This document shows, piece after piece, positions 8,136 through 16,232 of a DNA stretch of 64,000 nt (its first letter is position 1; the number at the start of each line of letters is the position of its first letter). Where the stretch lies: positions 28,103 to 92,102 of the forward strand of contig NZ_CABVPX010000035.1 of the NCBI RefSeq assembly GCF_902499125.1, in the 5' to 3' direction. Source of the DNA: Burkholderia arboris. GTDB taxonomy: Bacteria; Pseudomonadota; Gammaproteobacteria; Burkholderiales; Burkholderiaceae. Position numbers and translations under genes: made by a program. The notes beneath the pieces were generated by a model. The model searched no databases. It was not told the DNA's origin and saw nothing but the letters and a program-made list of their open reading frames with translations.

Positions 8136-9205
8136 GCACCGCGATGATCCCGATCCATACGAAACCGCAATCGCCATCGTCCTCGCGCCGCCGGCGCACG
8201 CTGCGCGCCGCGCTGGCCGCCTGGCTGTGCGGTGTATCGGCGCTCGCGCTCGCCGCACCCGCCGCCACCGACGCGACCGTCTTTCCGCCCTGGCAGGAAG
8301 GCCGCAACAATGATGCAATCCATCGCGGCCTCGAGTTCACGGTGCCGCAGGTCGACGTGCTCGCCGATTTCCACGGCGATCTCACCGCGCCGAAGCTCGT
8401 GCTGTACGTCGGCGGCAACTACTTCTTCGCGATGGCGCCGCTCGTCGCGAAGTTCGAGGAAGATCATCCCGAGTATCGCGGGCGCATCTACTGGGAAACG
8501 ATCCCGCCCGGCCTGCTCGTGAAGCAGATTCACGCGGGCGGCACGATCACCGTCGGCAACATGACGTGGACGGTCAAGCCCGACGCGTATTTCGCGGGGC
8601 TCGGCAAGATCAACGGCCTGATCGCGGACGGCACGCTGGCCGGCCCGGCCGTGCCGTACGTGACGAACCAGCTGACGATCATGGTGCGCGCCGGCAATCC
8701 GAAACGCATTGCGTCGCTGAACGATCTCGCGCGGGCCGACGTGACGCTCGCGATGCCGAATCCGGCCTTCGAGGGCGTCGCGCGGCAGATCCGCGCGTCG
8801 CTCGTGAAAGCCGGCGGCGACGCGCTCGCGCGCACCGTCTACGACGACAAGGTGCGTGCCGGCACGACCGAGCTCACGCACATCCATCATCGGGAAACCG
8901 CGCTGTTCCTGATGCAGGCGCGCGCGGACGCGGGCGTGCTGTGGCAATCCGAAGCGGCGTTCCAGGAACAGGTCGGGCATCCGCTGATGCACATCAACAT
9001 TCCGGCCGAGCAGAATACGACGGCGATCTACGCAGGTGCAATGGTGAAGGACGCGCCGCATCCGGAAGCCGCGCGCGCGTGGCTCGCGTTCATCCGGTCG
9101 CCGGAAGCGTTCACCATTTTCCAGCGCTACGGCTTCGGCCGATATGATGCGAACCAGCCGACGCCGCATCTCGCTCCGGAGCAGGACCCGCCCGCTGCAG
9201 GCTGA
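8132..9205 (+). CDS. Periplasmic ModA-like substrate-binding protein (orphan)
   Basis: The 357-residue protein has an N-terminal export signal (arginine run then a hydrophobic stretch ending ALAAPAAT). The rest is a type II periplasmic binding fold of the molybdate/sulfate-binding (SBP_bac_11) kind: YVGGNYFFAMAPLVAKFEE at the start of domain 1, a hinge passage NQLTIMVRAGNPKRIASL, ADVTLAMPNP, then ADAGVLWQSEA and a C-terminal AWLAFIRSPEAF. Proteins of this type bind oxyanions. No ABC permease or ATPase gene accompanies it. Instead it is translationally coupled to a DsrE-like gene and followed by cytochrome genes, which suggests capture of an oxyanion such as thiosulfate for periplasmic oxidation. 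That role is inferred. Confidence 0.75.
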   Translation: MSTAMIPIHTKPQSPSSSRRRRTLRAALAAWLCGVSALALAAPAATDATVFPPWQEGRNNDAIHRGLEFTVPQVDVLADFHGDLTAPKLVLYVGGNYFFAMAPLVAKFEEDHPEYRGRIYWETIPPGLLVKQIHAGGTITVGNMTWTVKPDAYFAGLGKINGLIADGTLAGPAVPYVTNQLTIMVRAGNPKRIASLNDLARADVTLAMPNPAFEGVARQIRASLVKAGGDALARTVYDDKVRAGTTELTHIHHRETALFLMQARADAGVLWQSEAAFQEQVGHPLMHINIPAEQNTTAIYAGAMVKDAPHPEAARAWLAFIRSPEAFTIFQRYGFGRYDANQPTPHLAPEQDPPAAG

Positions 9206-9256
9206 CGGTCCGGCCGCCGTGCGGCGCGCACGCCACATACAACAAGGAGGGGATAC

Positions 9257-9943
9257 GTGAACGATACGGTCGATACACCGCGACGCCGGTTCGCACCGCT
9301 GCTGCTCGCCGCGGCCGCGCTGCTGGCCGGCCACGCGCACGCGGACGATGCAACGCCCGGCAAGACGATCGCGACACAGGGCACGGCGACGGGCGCCGCC
9401 GCCTGCATCGGCTGCCACGGCAGCCAGGGCGAAGGCAACGCGGCGGCCGGCTTCCCGCGCCTCGCGGGCACGAACGCCGCGTATCTGTCCGCGCAGCTCG
9501 CCGCATTCGCGGACGGCAGCCGCCAGAACCCGGTCATGCAGCCGCTCTCGAAACTGCTGTCGGCGCACGAACGCGATGCGGTATCCGCGTACTTCGCGAG
9601 CCTGCCCGCGCCGGCCGGCGTCTTCACCCCCGACGATGCGTCGATCGATCCGGCGAACGCGGGCGCGTGGCTCGCCACGCGCGGGCGCTGGTCGCAGGGC
9701 CTGCCCGCGTGCGCGCAATGTCACGGCCCCGGCGGCCTCGGCGTGGGCACCGCGTTCCCGCCGCTCGCGGGCCAGCCGGCCGCCTACATCGCCGGCCAGT
9801 TGAACGGCTGGAAACACGGCACGCGGCCGCCCGGGCCAATGGGATTGATGCCGATGATCGCCGGCAAGCTGTCCGATGCCGACATCGACGCGGTGGCCGC
9901 CTACTATGCGCGCGGCGGCGCAGCACAAGGAGACAAGCGATGA
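9257..9943 (+). CDS. Dihaem cytochrome c4-type protein (TsdB-like)
   Basis: The 228-residue protein has a signal peptide ending AGHAHAD and two haem-c motifs, CIGCH near residue 50 and CAQCH near residue 154. Each is followed by a cytochrome c4-like half (G-x-G-x3-G-FPRLAG and FPPLAGQ, then axial-Met candidates VMQPLS and LMPMIAG). The two halves look like an internal duplication, the c4 design. TsdB proteins are dihaem c4-like electron acceptors of thiosulfate dehydrogenase, and the next gene is TsdA-like with an overlapping start (ATGA at 9940). It should carry electrons to the respiratory chain. The start is GTG at 9257 behind an excellent AAGGAGGG. Confidence 0.85.
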   Translation: MNDTVDTPRRRFAPLLLAAAALLAGHAHADDATPGKTIATQGTATGAAACIGCHGSQGEGNAAAGFPRLAGTNAAYLSAQLAAFADGSRQNPVMQPLSKLLSAHERDAVSAYFASLPAPAGVFTPDDASIDPANAGAWLATRGRWSQGLPACAQCHGPGGLGVGTAFPPLAGQPAAYIAGQLNGWKHGTRPPGPMGLMPMIAGKLSDADIDAVAAYYARGGAAQGDKR

Positions 9944-10881
9944 TCGACCGCACGATGCTGATCCGCCACGCCCGCGCGACGCTGCTCGGCGCGGCCTGGC
10001 TGCCCGCGCTCGCCTTCGCGGCGGCCCCGCAGGACGCACCGGCCGCCGCTTCCGCTCCGGCAATCGCCCCCGCCGCATCCGCGCCGGCGGCCAAATCGTT
10101 CACACCGCCGCCCGAATCGGCGATTCCGGCCGACGACTTCGGCAAGACCGTCAGGCTCGGCGAGCAGATCTTCCTGCATACGCCCGAGTTCGCGGGCAAG
10201 TACGTCGGCAACAAGCTGACCTGCGCGAGCTGCCACCTCGACGCCGGCCGCCGGCCCGACTCGAGCCCGATGTGGGCCGCGTACCTGCTGTATCCGGCGT
10301 ACCGCGCCAAGAACGGCCACGTGAACACGTTCGCCGAGCGCCTGCAGGGGTGCTTCCGCTACAGCATGAACGGCAAGGCGCCGCCGGCCGGCGATCCGGT
10401 CCTCGTCGCGCTCGAAACGTATTCGTACTGGCTCGCGAAGGGCGCGCCGGTCGGCACGAAGCTGCCGGGCCAGGGTTTCCCGAAACTGCCGCCGCCCGCG
10501 CAGAAGGCCGACTACGCACGCGGCGCCGCCGTCTACACGCAGCACTGCGCGCTGTGCCACGGCGCCGACGGCCAGGGCCAGTCGAGCGGCGGCAAGCCGG
10601 CGTTCCCCGCGCTGTGGGGCGCACGCTCGTTCAACTGGGGCGCGGGAATGGGCGACATCCACAACGCAGCCGGCTTCATCAAGGCCAACATGCCGCTCGG
10701 GCTCGGCGGCACGCTGACCGACCAGGAAGCGTGGGACGTCGCGACCTTCATGGACAGCCACGAACGCCCGCAGGACCCGCGCTTCACGGGCTCCGTGCAG
10801 GACACGCGCGCGAAGTTCCACGATTCGCCCGACTCGATGTACGGGCGCAGCGTGAACGGCCGCGTGCTCGGCGCGCCATGA
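9940..10881 (+). CDS. tsdA: Thiosulfate dehydrogenase-type dihaem cytochrome c (TsdA)
   Basis: The 313-residue exported protein (signal ending LAFAA, then an Ala/Pro-rich linker) has two haem-binding motifs, CASCH and CALCH. Between them is GCFRYSMNGKAPP, corresponding to the TsdA segment whose cysteine is the unusual axial thiolate of haem 1. TSCHLNAG-like and YPAYRAKNGHVNTFAERLQ passages also follow the TsdA pattern. TsdA joins two thiosulfates into tetrathionate in the periplasm, or runs in reverse. The C-terminal half has GAGM and ANMPLG, either of which may supply the Met ligand of haem 2. It is the last gene of a four-gene operon, with AAGGAGA 7 bp before the ATG. Confidence 0.83.
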   Translation: MIDRTMLIRHARATLLGAAWLPALAFAAAPQDAPAAASAPAIAPAASAPAAKSFTPPPESAIPADDFGKTVRLGEQIFLHTPEFAGKYVGNKLTCASCHLDAGRRPDSSPMWAAYLLYPAYRAKNGHVNTFAERLQGCFRYSMNGKAPPAGDPVLVALETYSYWLAKGAPVGTKLPGQGFPKLPPPAQKADYARGAAVYTQHCALCHGADGQGQSSGGKPAFPALWGARSFNWGAGMGDIHNAAGFIKANMPLGLGGTLTDQEAWDVATFMDSHERPQDPRFTGSVQDTRAKFHDSPDSMYGRSVNGRVLGAP

Positions 10882-10894
10882 CGTCCGGCCGCGC

Positions 10895-10909
10895 CGGTCG
10901 ATGCGACCG
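10895..10909. terminator. Short hairpin between convergent genes
   Basis: A 6-bp stem CGGTCG-atg-CGACCG sits in a 43-bp GC-rich gap between tsdA and the leftward propeller gene. It has no T-run and is weak evidence on its own. Confidence 0.3.
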
Positions 10910-10924
10910 ACCCGGCCGGCGCGG

Positions 10925-12850
10925 TCACGGATGCCAGCGATACACGACGATGCTCGACCCGTTGTAGTTGTCCTTGGTGATCACGTACTCGCCGGTCGAG
11001 CGCAGGTACGCACGCACGCCGTACATCGAATCGACGTCGTTGCCGACGTCCATCGCCGACGTATTCGAATTCGTCAGCGTCGTGACGAGCGCGCCGGTGT
11101 TCAGGTCGAATATGTCGATGTTCGGCACCGTGTGCACGTAACCGACGAACAGGTAGTGGCCGGCCGCCGCGATCGATTTCGGGTTCGCGCTCGTCAGGTT
11201 GATCACCGGATTCGGCGCGCTCGTGTTGCCGTTCTTCCAGCCGTGATAGACCTCGATGTGCCCGTTCATCGCGGTCCAGTCCCAGTTGCCCGCGAGGCCC
11301 TGCGCGAGGATCATCGTGTCGCTGTCGGCCTGGTAGAGGATGCGCGCGACGGGCGCCACGCTGCCCGGCACGGGCGTCGTCGCCGGTTTGCCCCACGACG
11401 GCTTGCCGGTCGCGTCGAAGCCCGTCATCGGATAACGCGTGATCACGTTCGATCCGTTCAGCCCGGCCCACACGTCGCCGTTGCCGTCGATGTCGAAGCC
11501 GGCCGTCACCTGCAGCGTCGTGTTGAACGGCTTGCCGGGAAGCGAGCCGGCCGGAATCGCGATGTAGCCGCTCGCGTTGTTGAAGTAATAGAAGTTGAAG
11601 TTGCCCGGGTTCTGGCCCGACGCGACGAGGATCCGGTTGCCGCCGACGTTCACGAGCTGGCCGAAATGCTGGCCGCGCTGGTAGTCGTTCATGTCGAGGC
11701 GCGGGTCCTTCGGATAGGTGAACGGGTCGACCGTGTTCGCGACGAACGTGCCGCCCGCGGTGCCCGTATAGACGTTGTTGCCGCTGTAGAACAACGTGCC
11801 GTCGGTGACCGGGTCGGGCGCGGCGATCCCCTCGAAATTCAGCGCCTGCAGCTTCCATTGCAGCGCGCCCGTCGGGCTGTACGAATGAAGATCCGTGCTG
11901 CCGTTGCGGCCGAGATCCCAGCCGCCGCCCCACGCGTTGTTCAGCACGTACAGGTTGCCGCCCGAATCCTTGCCGAGCGCGGCGACGCGCGTGAAGCGCT
12001 TGTCGCCGACCTGCCCCTTGATGCCCGTCGTCGTGTCGAGATAGCCGCCCTGCACGCCGAACGTGCCGACCTGCGCCGGCAGCCCGGGAAGCCCGCCGTA
12101 GACCTTGATGTTCATGTCGGGCCCCTGGTCGCCCACCATCAGCTGGCCCGTCGACGCATCGAAGTACAGCGACCCCGGCCGCGCGCCGGCCGCCATCTGG
12201 AGCGTGTTCATCGCCGTGCCGGTCGCGCTGAACTGCGCGACGACGCCCGCGCTCTTGCGTGCGACCCACAGGTTGCCGGCCGCGTCGAGCGCCAGCGCGC
12301 CGGGCCCCGATACGCCGATGTCGCGCTGCCATACGCCGTCGGTCGTATAGACGCGCACGCGGTTGCCGTAGAAGTCGCTCACGTACAGCAGGTTGCCGGC
12401 CGTCGCGAGGCCCGTGATCACGTCCGCATACTGGATGCCCGTCCACGTGCTGACCGGGATGCGCAGGTCGCGCTGGTTCGTGCTCCGGTTGTAGCGGCCT
12501 ACCGAGCCGCTGCCGAACGTGCGGTTGTAGCCGAGCGCGACGAACAGCGATGTCGAGTTGCCGGTGATCGCACCGCCCTGGAATTCGTCGTGGATGCCGA
12601 TCGTGCCGAGCGGCTGGCCGTTCTGGTAGAGCGCGACGCCGCCCGCGTTCTCGTCCCAGCGCGACGCCGTGTAGATCACGCCCTCCGGCGCGACCCACAT
12701 CGAGCGCGCGCCGTTGCCCACGTGCGAGACCAGCGTGCCGTACGTGTTCGCGAGCCAGTCCGTCGAGTACTGCACCTGCGCGTGGCTCGCCGGCGCCAGC
12801 ATCGCCATGCACATTCCCAGCAACGCCGCGCGGATTTGTTTCATTGACAT
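10925..12850 (-). CDS. Secreted NHL/beta-propeller repeat protein
   Basis: The 641-residue protein has a signal peptide (KQIRAALLGMCMAMLAPASHAQ). The mature part is made of repeated segments of the NHL/propeller type, for example ITGLATAGNLLYVSDFYGNRVRVY, GALALDAAGNLWVARK and GNDVDSMYGVRAYL, in which a hydrophobic strand is followed by D-x-x-G-N-x-W/Y. No catalytic motif, LPXTG or autotransporter barrel was seen. NHL propellers bind carbohydrate, RNA or protein; here an extracellular binding or adhesion role is possible but unproven. ATG at 12850 is chosen because GGGAG lies 8 bp upstream. Another ATG follows 6 bp later. It is monocistronic. Confidence 0.65.
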   Translation of the reverse strand: MSMKQIRAALLGMCMAMLAPASHAQVQYSTDWLANTYGTLVSHVGNGARSMWVAPEGVIYTASRWDENAGGVALYQNGQPLGTIGIHDEFQGGAITGNSTSLFVALGYNRTFGSGSVGRYNRSTNQRDLRIPVSTWTGIQYADVITGLATAGNLLYVSDFYGNRVRVYTTDGVWQRDIGVSGPGALALDAAGNLWVARKSAGVVAQFSATGTAMNTLQMAAGARPGSLYFDASTGQLMVGDQGPDMNIKVYGGLPGLPAQVGTFGVQGGYLDTTTGIKGQVGDKRFTRVAALGKDSGGNLYVLNNAWGGGWDLGRNGSTDLHSYSPTGALQWKLQALNFEGIAAPDPVTDGTLFYSGNNVYTGTAGGTFVANTVDPFTYPKDPRLDMNDYQRGQHFGQLVNVGGNRILVASGQNPGNFNFYYFNNASGYIAIPAGSLPGKPFNTTLQVTAGFDIDGNGDVWAGLNGSNVITRYPMTGFDATGKPSWGKPATTPVPGSVAPVARILYQADSDTMILAQGLAGNWDWTAMNGHIEVYHGWKNGNTSAPNPVINLTSANPKSIAAAGHYLFVGYVHTVPNIDIFDLNTGALVTTLTNSNTSAMDVGNDVDSMYGVRAYLRSTGEYVITKDNYNGSSIVVYRWHP

Positions 12851-13454
12851 GAATAATGCTCCCAGACGATCAATGGTCGACACTGTAAATCGCGGCGCAT
12901 GAAATATTGGTGATTCCGGCAAAAGCGCATTCGCCGTTATCCCGAATTATTCACTCCGCGCCTTTTGCCGTCCGGCGCTTTTTCGTCAACGAAGGTCAAC
13001 CCCGCGAAACCACGCCGCAACAGCGGCCGGGCGTACGATTTCGGTGCTTTTACCCGGCATTTTCTTCCGGGCCAGTCAATGCGAATACGTCATTTTTTCT
13101 GACATGACCGCATGACCATTTCATTCCCCGGAAATCGTTTCAATGATTACAAATCGAAATTGAAATGAAAGAGAAAAAATAATGCGCCGCGCAATCGCGT
13201 TGTCGCGACTTGCATACTGAAACGGGAGAGAAAGGAGGAGTGCGGCGGGGAACACCGCGCGCCGGTCATGCCGGCGCGCGGGTGCGATCGTTCGGTTCGC
13301 GTGGCCGGGCGCCGGGCCGTCCCGGGCGTCGGCGCATGTCGGCAGCGCATCGACGACGTCGATCACGCGGTGCCGGCAGGGCAGTCACGGGAGCATGCCT
13401 GCTACGGGACCCGCCTTGGCGGCGGGCCTCGTTGCGGTCGCAACGACCGTTACA
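12851..13454. other. 604-bp intergenic region, AT-richer than surroundings
   Basis: This gap between two leftward genes contains no convincing ORF. The right part (about 13408-13446) has two hairpins just past the porin stop. The middle (about 13080-13190) is AT-rich with A-runs and should hold the promoter of the propeller gene or an untranslated leader. A small RNA is possible, but nothing in the sequence demonstrates it. Confidence 0.5.
13410..13446 (-). terminator. Tandem hairpins downstream of porin (2)
   Basis: CCCGCC-ttggc-GGCGGG (13410-13426) and TCGTTGCG-gt-CGCAACGA (13429-13446) lie immediately past the leftward porin stop. There is no clear U-run, so termination is probable but not certain. 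Confidence 0.45.
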
Positions 13455-14648
13455 TCAGAACTTCTGGCGCAGCCCGAGGCTGACGATCGCCTGCGACCGC
13501 GAGTCCGACGAGTGGCCGTTCGCCTTGTCGGACACCGACGCAGTCGCGGCCACCGGCCGGCCGAGCGCGTCGAGCGTCATGCCCGATGCATGCTGGTACG
13601 CGCCGAGCAGGTACACGCTGGTGCGCTTCGACAGGTCGTAGACGGCGCCGAGCGTGACGTTGTGATATTGCGCACGATCGTCGACGCCGTCGACACTGCT
13701 GCCGCGCGTGTAGCTGTAGCCCGCGAACAGTTGCGTCTGCGGCTGCACGTTCCAGCGCGTGAACACGCCCGCGACGTTGAACGTCGCGTGACCGGCAAAC
13801 AACGACTGGCCACCGCTGCGGTACTGCACGTTGCTGTAGTTCACGCCGACGATGGCCGGGCCGAAGTCGTACGTCGCGCCCGTCGCGATCACCTGCTGCG
13901 ATTGCGCGCTCGCATAGCCTTCGTTGATCGACGAGTTGAAGAGGCCGTCATCGGTGCTCTGCCACTTGCCGGCCGTCGGGTCGGTCGCGCCCGTCTTGCT
14001 GTTGTCCGAGCGCTCGTAGCCGACGCCGACGCGCAGCGGGCCCGCCGCGTACGCCGCGCCCACACTCCACGTGTTGCGCTGCTTCATGCTGCCCGGCTGG
14101 CCGCCGAAGCCGTACAGCGCGCCGAACGTGAAGCCCGAGTAGTTCGCGCTCGTGTACTTGATCGAGCTGTCGACGCGCGCCGTCTGGTCGAGATCGTCGA
14201 TGTCGCCCGGGTGTGCGCCGAAGCCGCCGATGAACGACGACGGGCCGACCGGGCTCACGAAATCGTCGAGCGACGTGTACTGACGGCCGAGCGTGATCGT
14301 GCCGTAGCGGTCGCTGCCGACGCCGACGAACGCCTGACGGCCGAACTGGCGGCCACCCTGGCCCGACGTGCCGTTCGTGATGTCGAAGCCGTTCTCGAGG
14401 ACGAACAGCGCGCGCATCCCGCCGCCGAGATCCTCGGAACCCTTGATGCCCCAGCGGCTGCCGGACAGGTTGCCGGTCGTGAGCCCGACGCTCGAATGGC
14501 CGGTGTACGCGCCCGCCGAGCCGACCCGTTCGTTGCTGCGATAGGTCACGCCCGCGTCGACGATGCCGTACAGCGTAACGGAGCTTTGCGCGGCGGCGAT
14601 ACCCGCGAGCGAGAGCAGCAGCGGCGCTGCGATCAGTTGCTTGTTCAT
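13455..14648 (-). CDS. Outer-membrane porin, OmpC/Omp38 type (2)
   Basis: The 397-residue porin has a signal peptide MNKQLIAAPLLLSLAGIAAA followed by QSSVTLYGIVDAGV, SGSRWGIKGSEDLGGGMRALFVLENGF and GRQAFVGVG..YGTITLGRQY, all hallmarks of the Burkholderia/Bordetella porin family. It ends SLGLRQKF with terminal Phe. It is predicted to be a trimeric outer-membrane channel. It stands alone, and no transport or catabolic genes are adjacent that would indicate a substrate. A perfect palindrome GAACCGGTTC lies about 150 bp upstream of the start, hinting at sugar-type (LacI-family) control from elsewhere in the genome. Confidence 0.92.
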   Translation of the reverse strand: MNKQLIAAPLLLSLAGIAAAQSSVTLYGIVDAGVTYRSNERVGSAGAYTGHSSVGLTTGNLSGSRWGIKGSEDLGGGMRALFVLENGFDITNGTSGQGGRQFGRQAFVGVGSDRYGTITLGRQYTSLDDFVSPVGPSSFIGGFGAHPGDIDDLDQTARVDSSIKYTSANYSGFTFGALYGFGGQPGSMKQRNTWSVGAAYAAGPLRVGVGYERSDNSKTGATDPTAGKWQSTDDGLFNSSINEGYASAQSQQVIATGATYDFGPAIVGVNYSNVQYRSGGQSLFAGHATFNVAGVFTRWNVQPQTQLFAGYSYTRGSSVDGVDDRAQYHNVTLGAVYDLSKRTSVYLLGAYQHASGMTLDALGRPVAATASVSDKANGHSSDSRSQAIVSLGLRQKF

Positions 14649-14953
14649 GGTTTTATGTCTCCGGGCGGTGAACCCGTTGTTCTGGCTGGCAGTTGCGAGT
14701 AGCGCGCACGGGCGCCGACATCCGCCGGCGGTGCGAGGCCGGCGGCGTCCGCGCGCGACGACGCGGCGGGCGTGCCCGCTGCGGCCGCCATGGTAGTTAG
14801 AACCGGTTCCTTTCCAAAGCGGAATAATGGCAACAGTTTTTTGTCAAAATCGAGATAGTCGATGCACGGCCGTCGCGGATGGCTGCCGCGTCTGTACAGC
14901 ACGGGCCGGCGCCCCCGATAATCGAACGCGCACCTTCCATCGGGAGTTCCTTC
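14649..14953. other. 305-bp divergent intergenic region (porin / LysE)
   Basis: The region holds the promoters of a leftward porin and a rightward LysE gene. The only striking element is the palindrome at 14800-14809, beside an AT-rich stretch (14818-14850) that probably includes a promoter. No ORF is supported. Confidence 0.55.
14800..14809. promoter_or_regulatory. LacI-type operator-like palindrome
   Basis: GAACCGGTTC is a perfect 10-bp palindrome with the central CG step flanked by AAC/GTT, the usual core of LacI/GalR-family operators. It lies between the divergent porin (2) and LysE genes. No LacI-family gene is in the window. Confidence 0.45.
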
Positions 14954-15586
14954 ATGCATGCAACGACTCTGCTGATCTTCGCCGCCGTCGCGTTCGTCGG
15001 CATCGCGACGCCCGGCCCGACCGTGCTGCTCGCGCTGACCAACGGCTCGCGCCATGGCGTGCGACGCGCGGCTTACGGTTTCGCGGGCGCGATGCTGTCC
15101 GACTTCGTGCTGATCGTCGCGGTCGCGCTCGGCCTCGGCGCGCTGCTGATGGCGTCGGCGTTCTGGTTCTCGGTGGTGAAGTGGCTCGGCGCCGCGTACC
15201 TCGCGTACGTCGGCATCCGGCTGCTGATGTCGAAGGGGTCGCTCGATGTCGCCGCCGCGCAAAACGGCACGGCAACCGAACGCAATGCGTCGATCTTCGC
15301 GAAGAGCCTCCTGACCGCGGTCACGAACCCGAAGGGCTACCTGTTCTTCTCCGCGTTCCTGCCGCAGTTCCTCGATCCGTCCGCGCCGCTCGCGCCGCAG
15401 TACGTCGCGCTCGCGGTCACGTTCGCGCTGCTCGACGGCGCGGTGATGTTCGGCTACGCGCTGCTCGGCGCACGCGCGGTGCGGTTGCTGAAGCGCTCGG
15501 GCGCACTGTGGCTCGACCGCACGTGCGGCGCGATGCTGCTCGCGCTCGCCGGTTCGCTGGCGCTGTACCGGCGTCATGCGGCATAG
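14954..15586 (+). CDS. LysE/RhtB-family amino-acid exporter (1)
   Basis: This 210-residue inner-membrane protein has about six hydrophobic segments. It has the LysE-family N-terminal motif GIATPGPTVLLALTNGSRHG, a WLGAAYLAYVGIRLL segment, and NPKGYLFFSAFLPQF in the middle. The family exports amino acids or homoserine lactone-type metabolites using the proton gradient. ATG at 14954 is preferred because GGGAG is 7 bp upstream and the first helix starts directly after. A GNAT gene follows after 12 bp with its own AGGAG, so the two are probably co-transcribed. The exported compound is unknown. Confidence 0.88.
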   Translation: MHATTLLIFAAVAFVGIATPGPTVLLALTNGSRHGVRRAAYGFAGAMLSDFVLIVAVALGLGALLMASAFWFSVVKWLGAAYLAYVGIRLLMSKGSLDVAAAQNGTATERNASIFAKSLLTAVTNPKGYLFFSAFLPQFLDPSAPLAPQYVALAVTFALLDGAVMFGYALLGARAVRLLKRSGALWLDRTCGAMLLALAGSLALYRRHAA

Positions 15587-15598
15587 GAGCAGGTTCCG

Positions 15599-16135
15599 AT
15601 GAAAATCGCCGCACCGCCCGGCGCCGGCTTCCCCGGCCTGTCGCTCCGGCAACTCGACCGCGCGGATCTCGACGCGTGGTACGCGTACCTGTCGAACCCC
15701 GACGTCTTCCACCACACGAGCTGGAACCTGCGCACACCCGACGATCTGCTGCCGCTGTTCGACAACATCGAATCGGCCGACCCGGATTCGATCCGGCGTC
15801 TCGCGATCGTCGATACCGCATCGGGCACGCTCGCCGGGACGATCGGGCTGCATACGGTGTCCACCGTGAACCGCTCGGCGGAGATTGCGTACGACCTCGC
15901 GCCATCGCACTGGGGGCGCGGCATCGCGAGCGCGGTGTGCGAAGCCGTCACCGCGTGGGCCTTCGCGAACGAAGGCTTCATGCGCATGCAGGCCGTCGTG
16001 CTGACCGGCAACGCGGGCTCCGCACGCGTGCTGCAGAAGTGCGGCTACCGCTACGAAGGGCTGTTGCGCGCCTACAAGATGGTGCGCGGCACGCCGGGCG
16101 ATTTCGCGATGTACGCGCGGCTCGCGACCGACTGA
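15599..16135 (+). CDS. GNAT N-acetyltransferase, RimJ/RimL-like
   Basis: The 178-residue protein has the single-domain GNAT layout. The acetyl-CoA pyrophosphate loop is HWGRGIAS (about residue 102-109). The motif-B region NAGSARVLQKCGYRYEG (about 143-159) is typical of the RimJ/RimL/Acetyltransf_3 group that acetylates protein N-termini or amino groups of small molecules. It sits 12 bp behind a LysE exporter, suggesting joint handling of an amine or amino-acid-like toxic compound. The substrate is unknown. Confidence 0.85.
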   Translation: MKIAAPPGAGFPGLSLRQLDRADLDAWYAYLSNPDVFHHTSWNLRTPDDLLPLFDNIESADPDSIRRLAIVDTASGTLAGTIGLHTVSTVNRSAEIAYDLAPSHWGRGIASAVCEAVTAWAFANEGFMRMQAVVLTGNAGSARVLQKCGYRYEGLLRAYKMVRGTPGDFAMYARLATD

Positions 16136-16232
16136 CGCGCCGTCCCTGGCATCGCGCGCCGATGCCGTGAAGCGATTGGACGGCCCGCGCCGAATTGGCG
16201 ACAATCGCCGTTCCCCTCATCGACGCTCCGCC

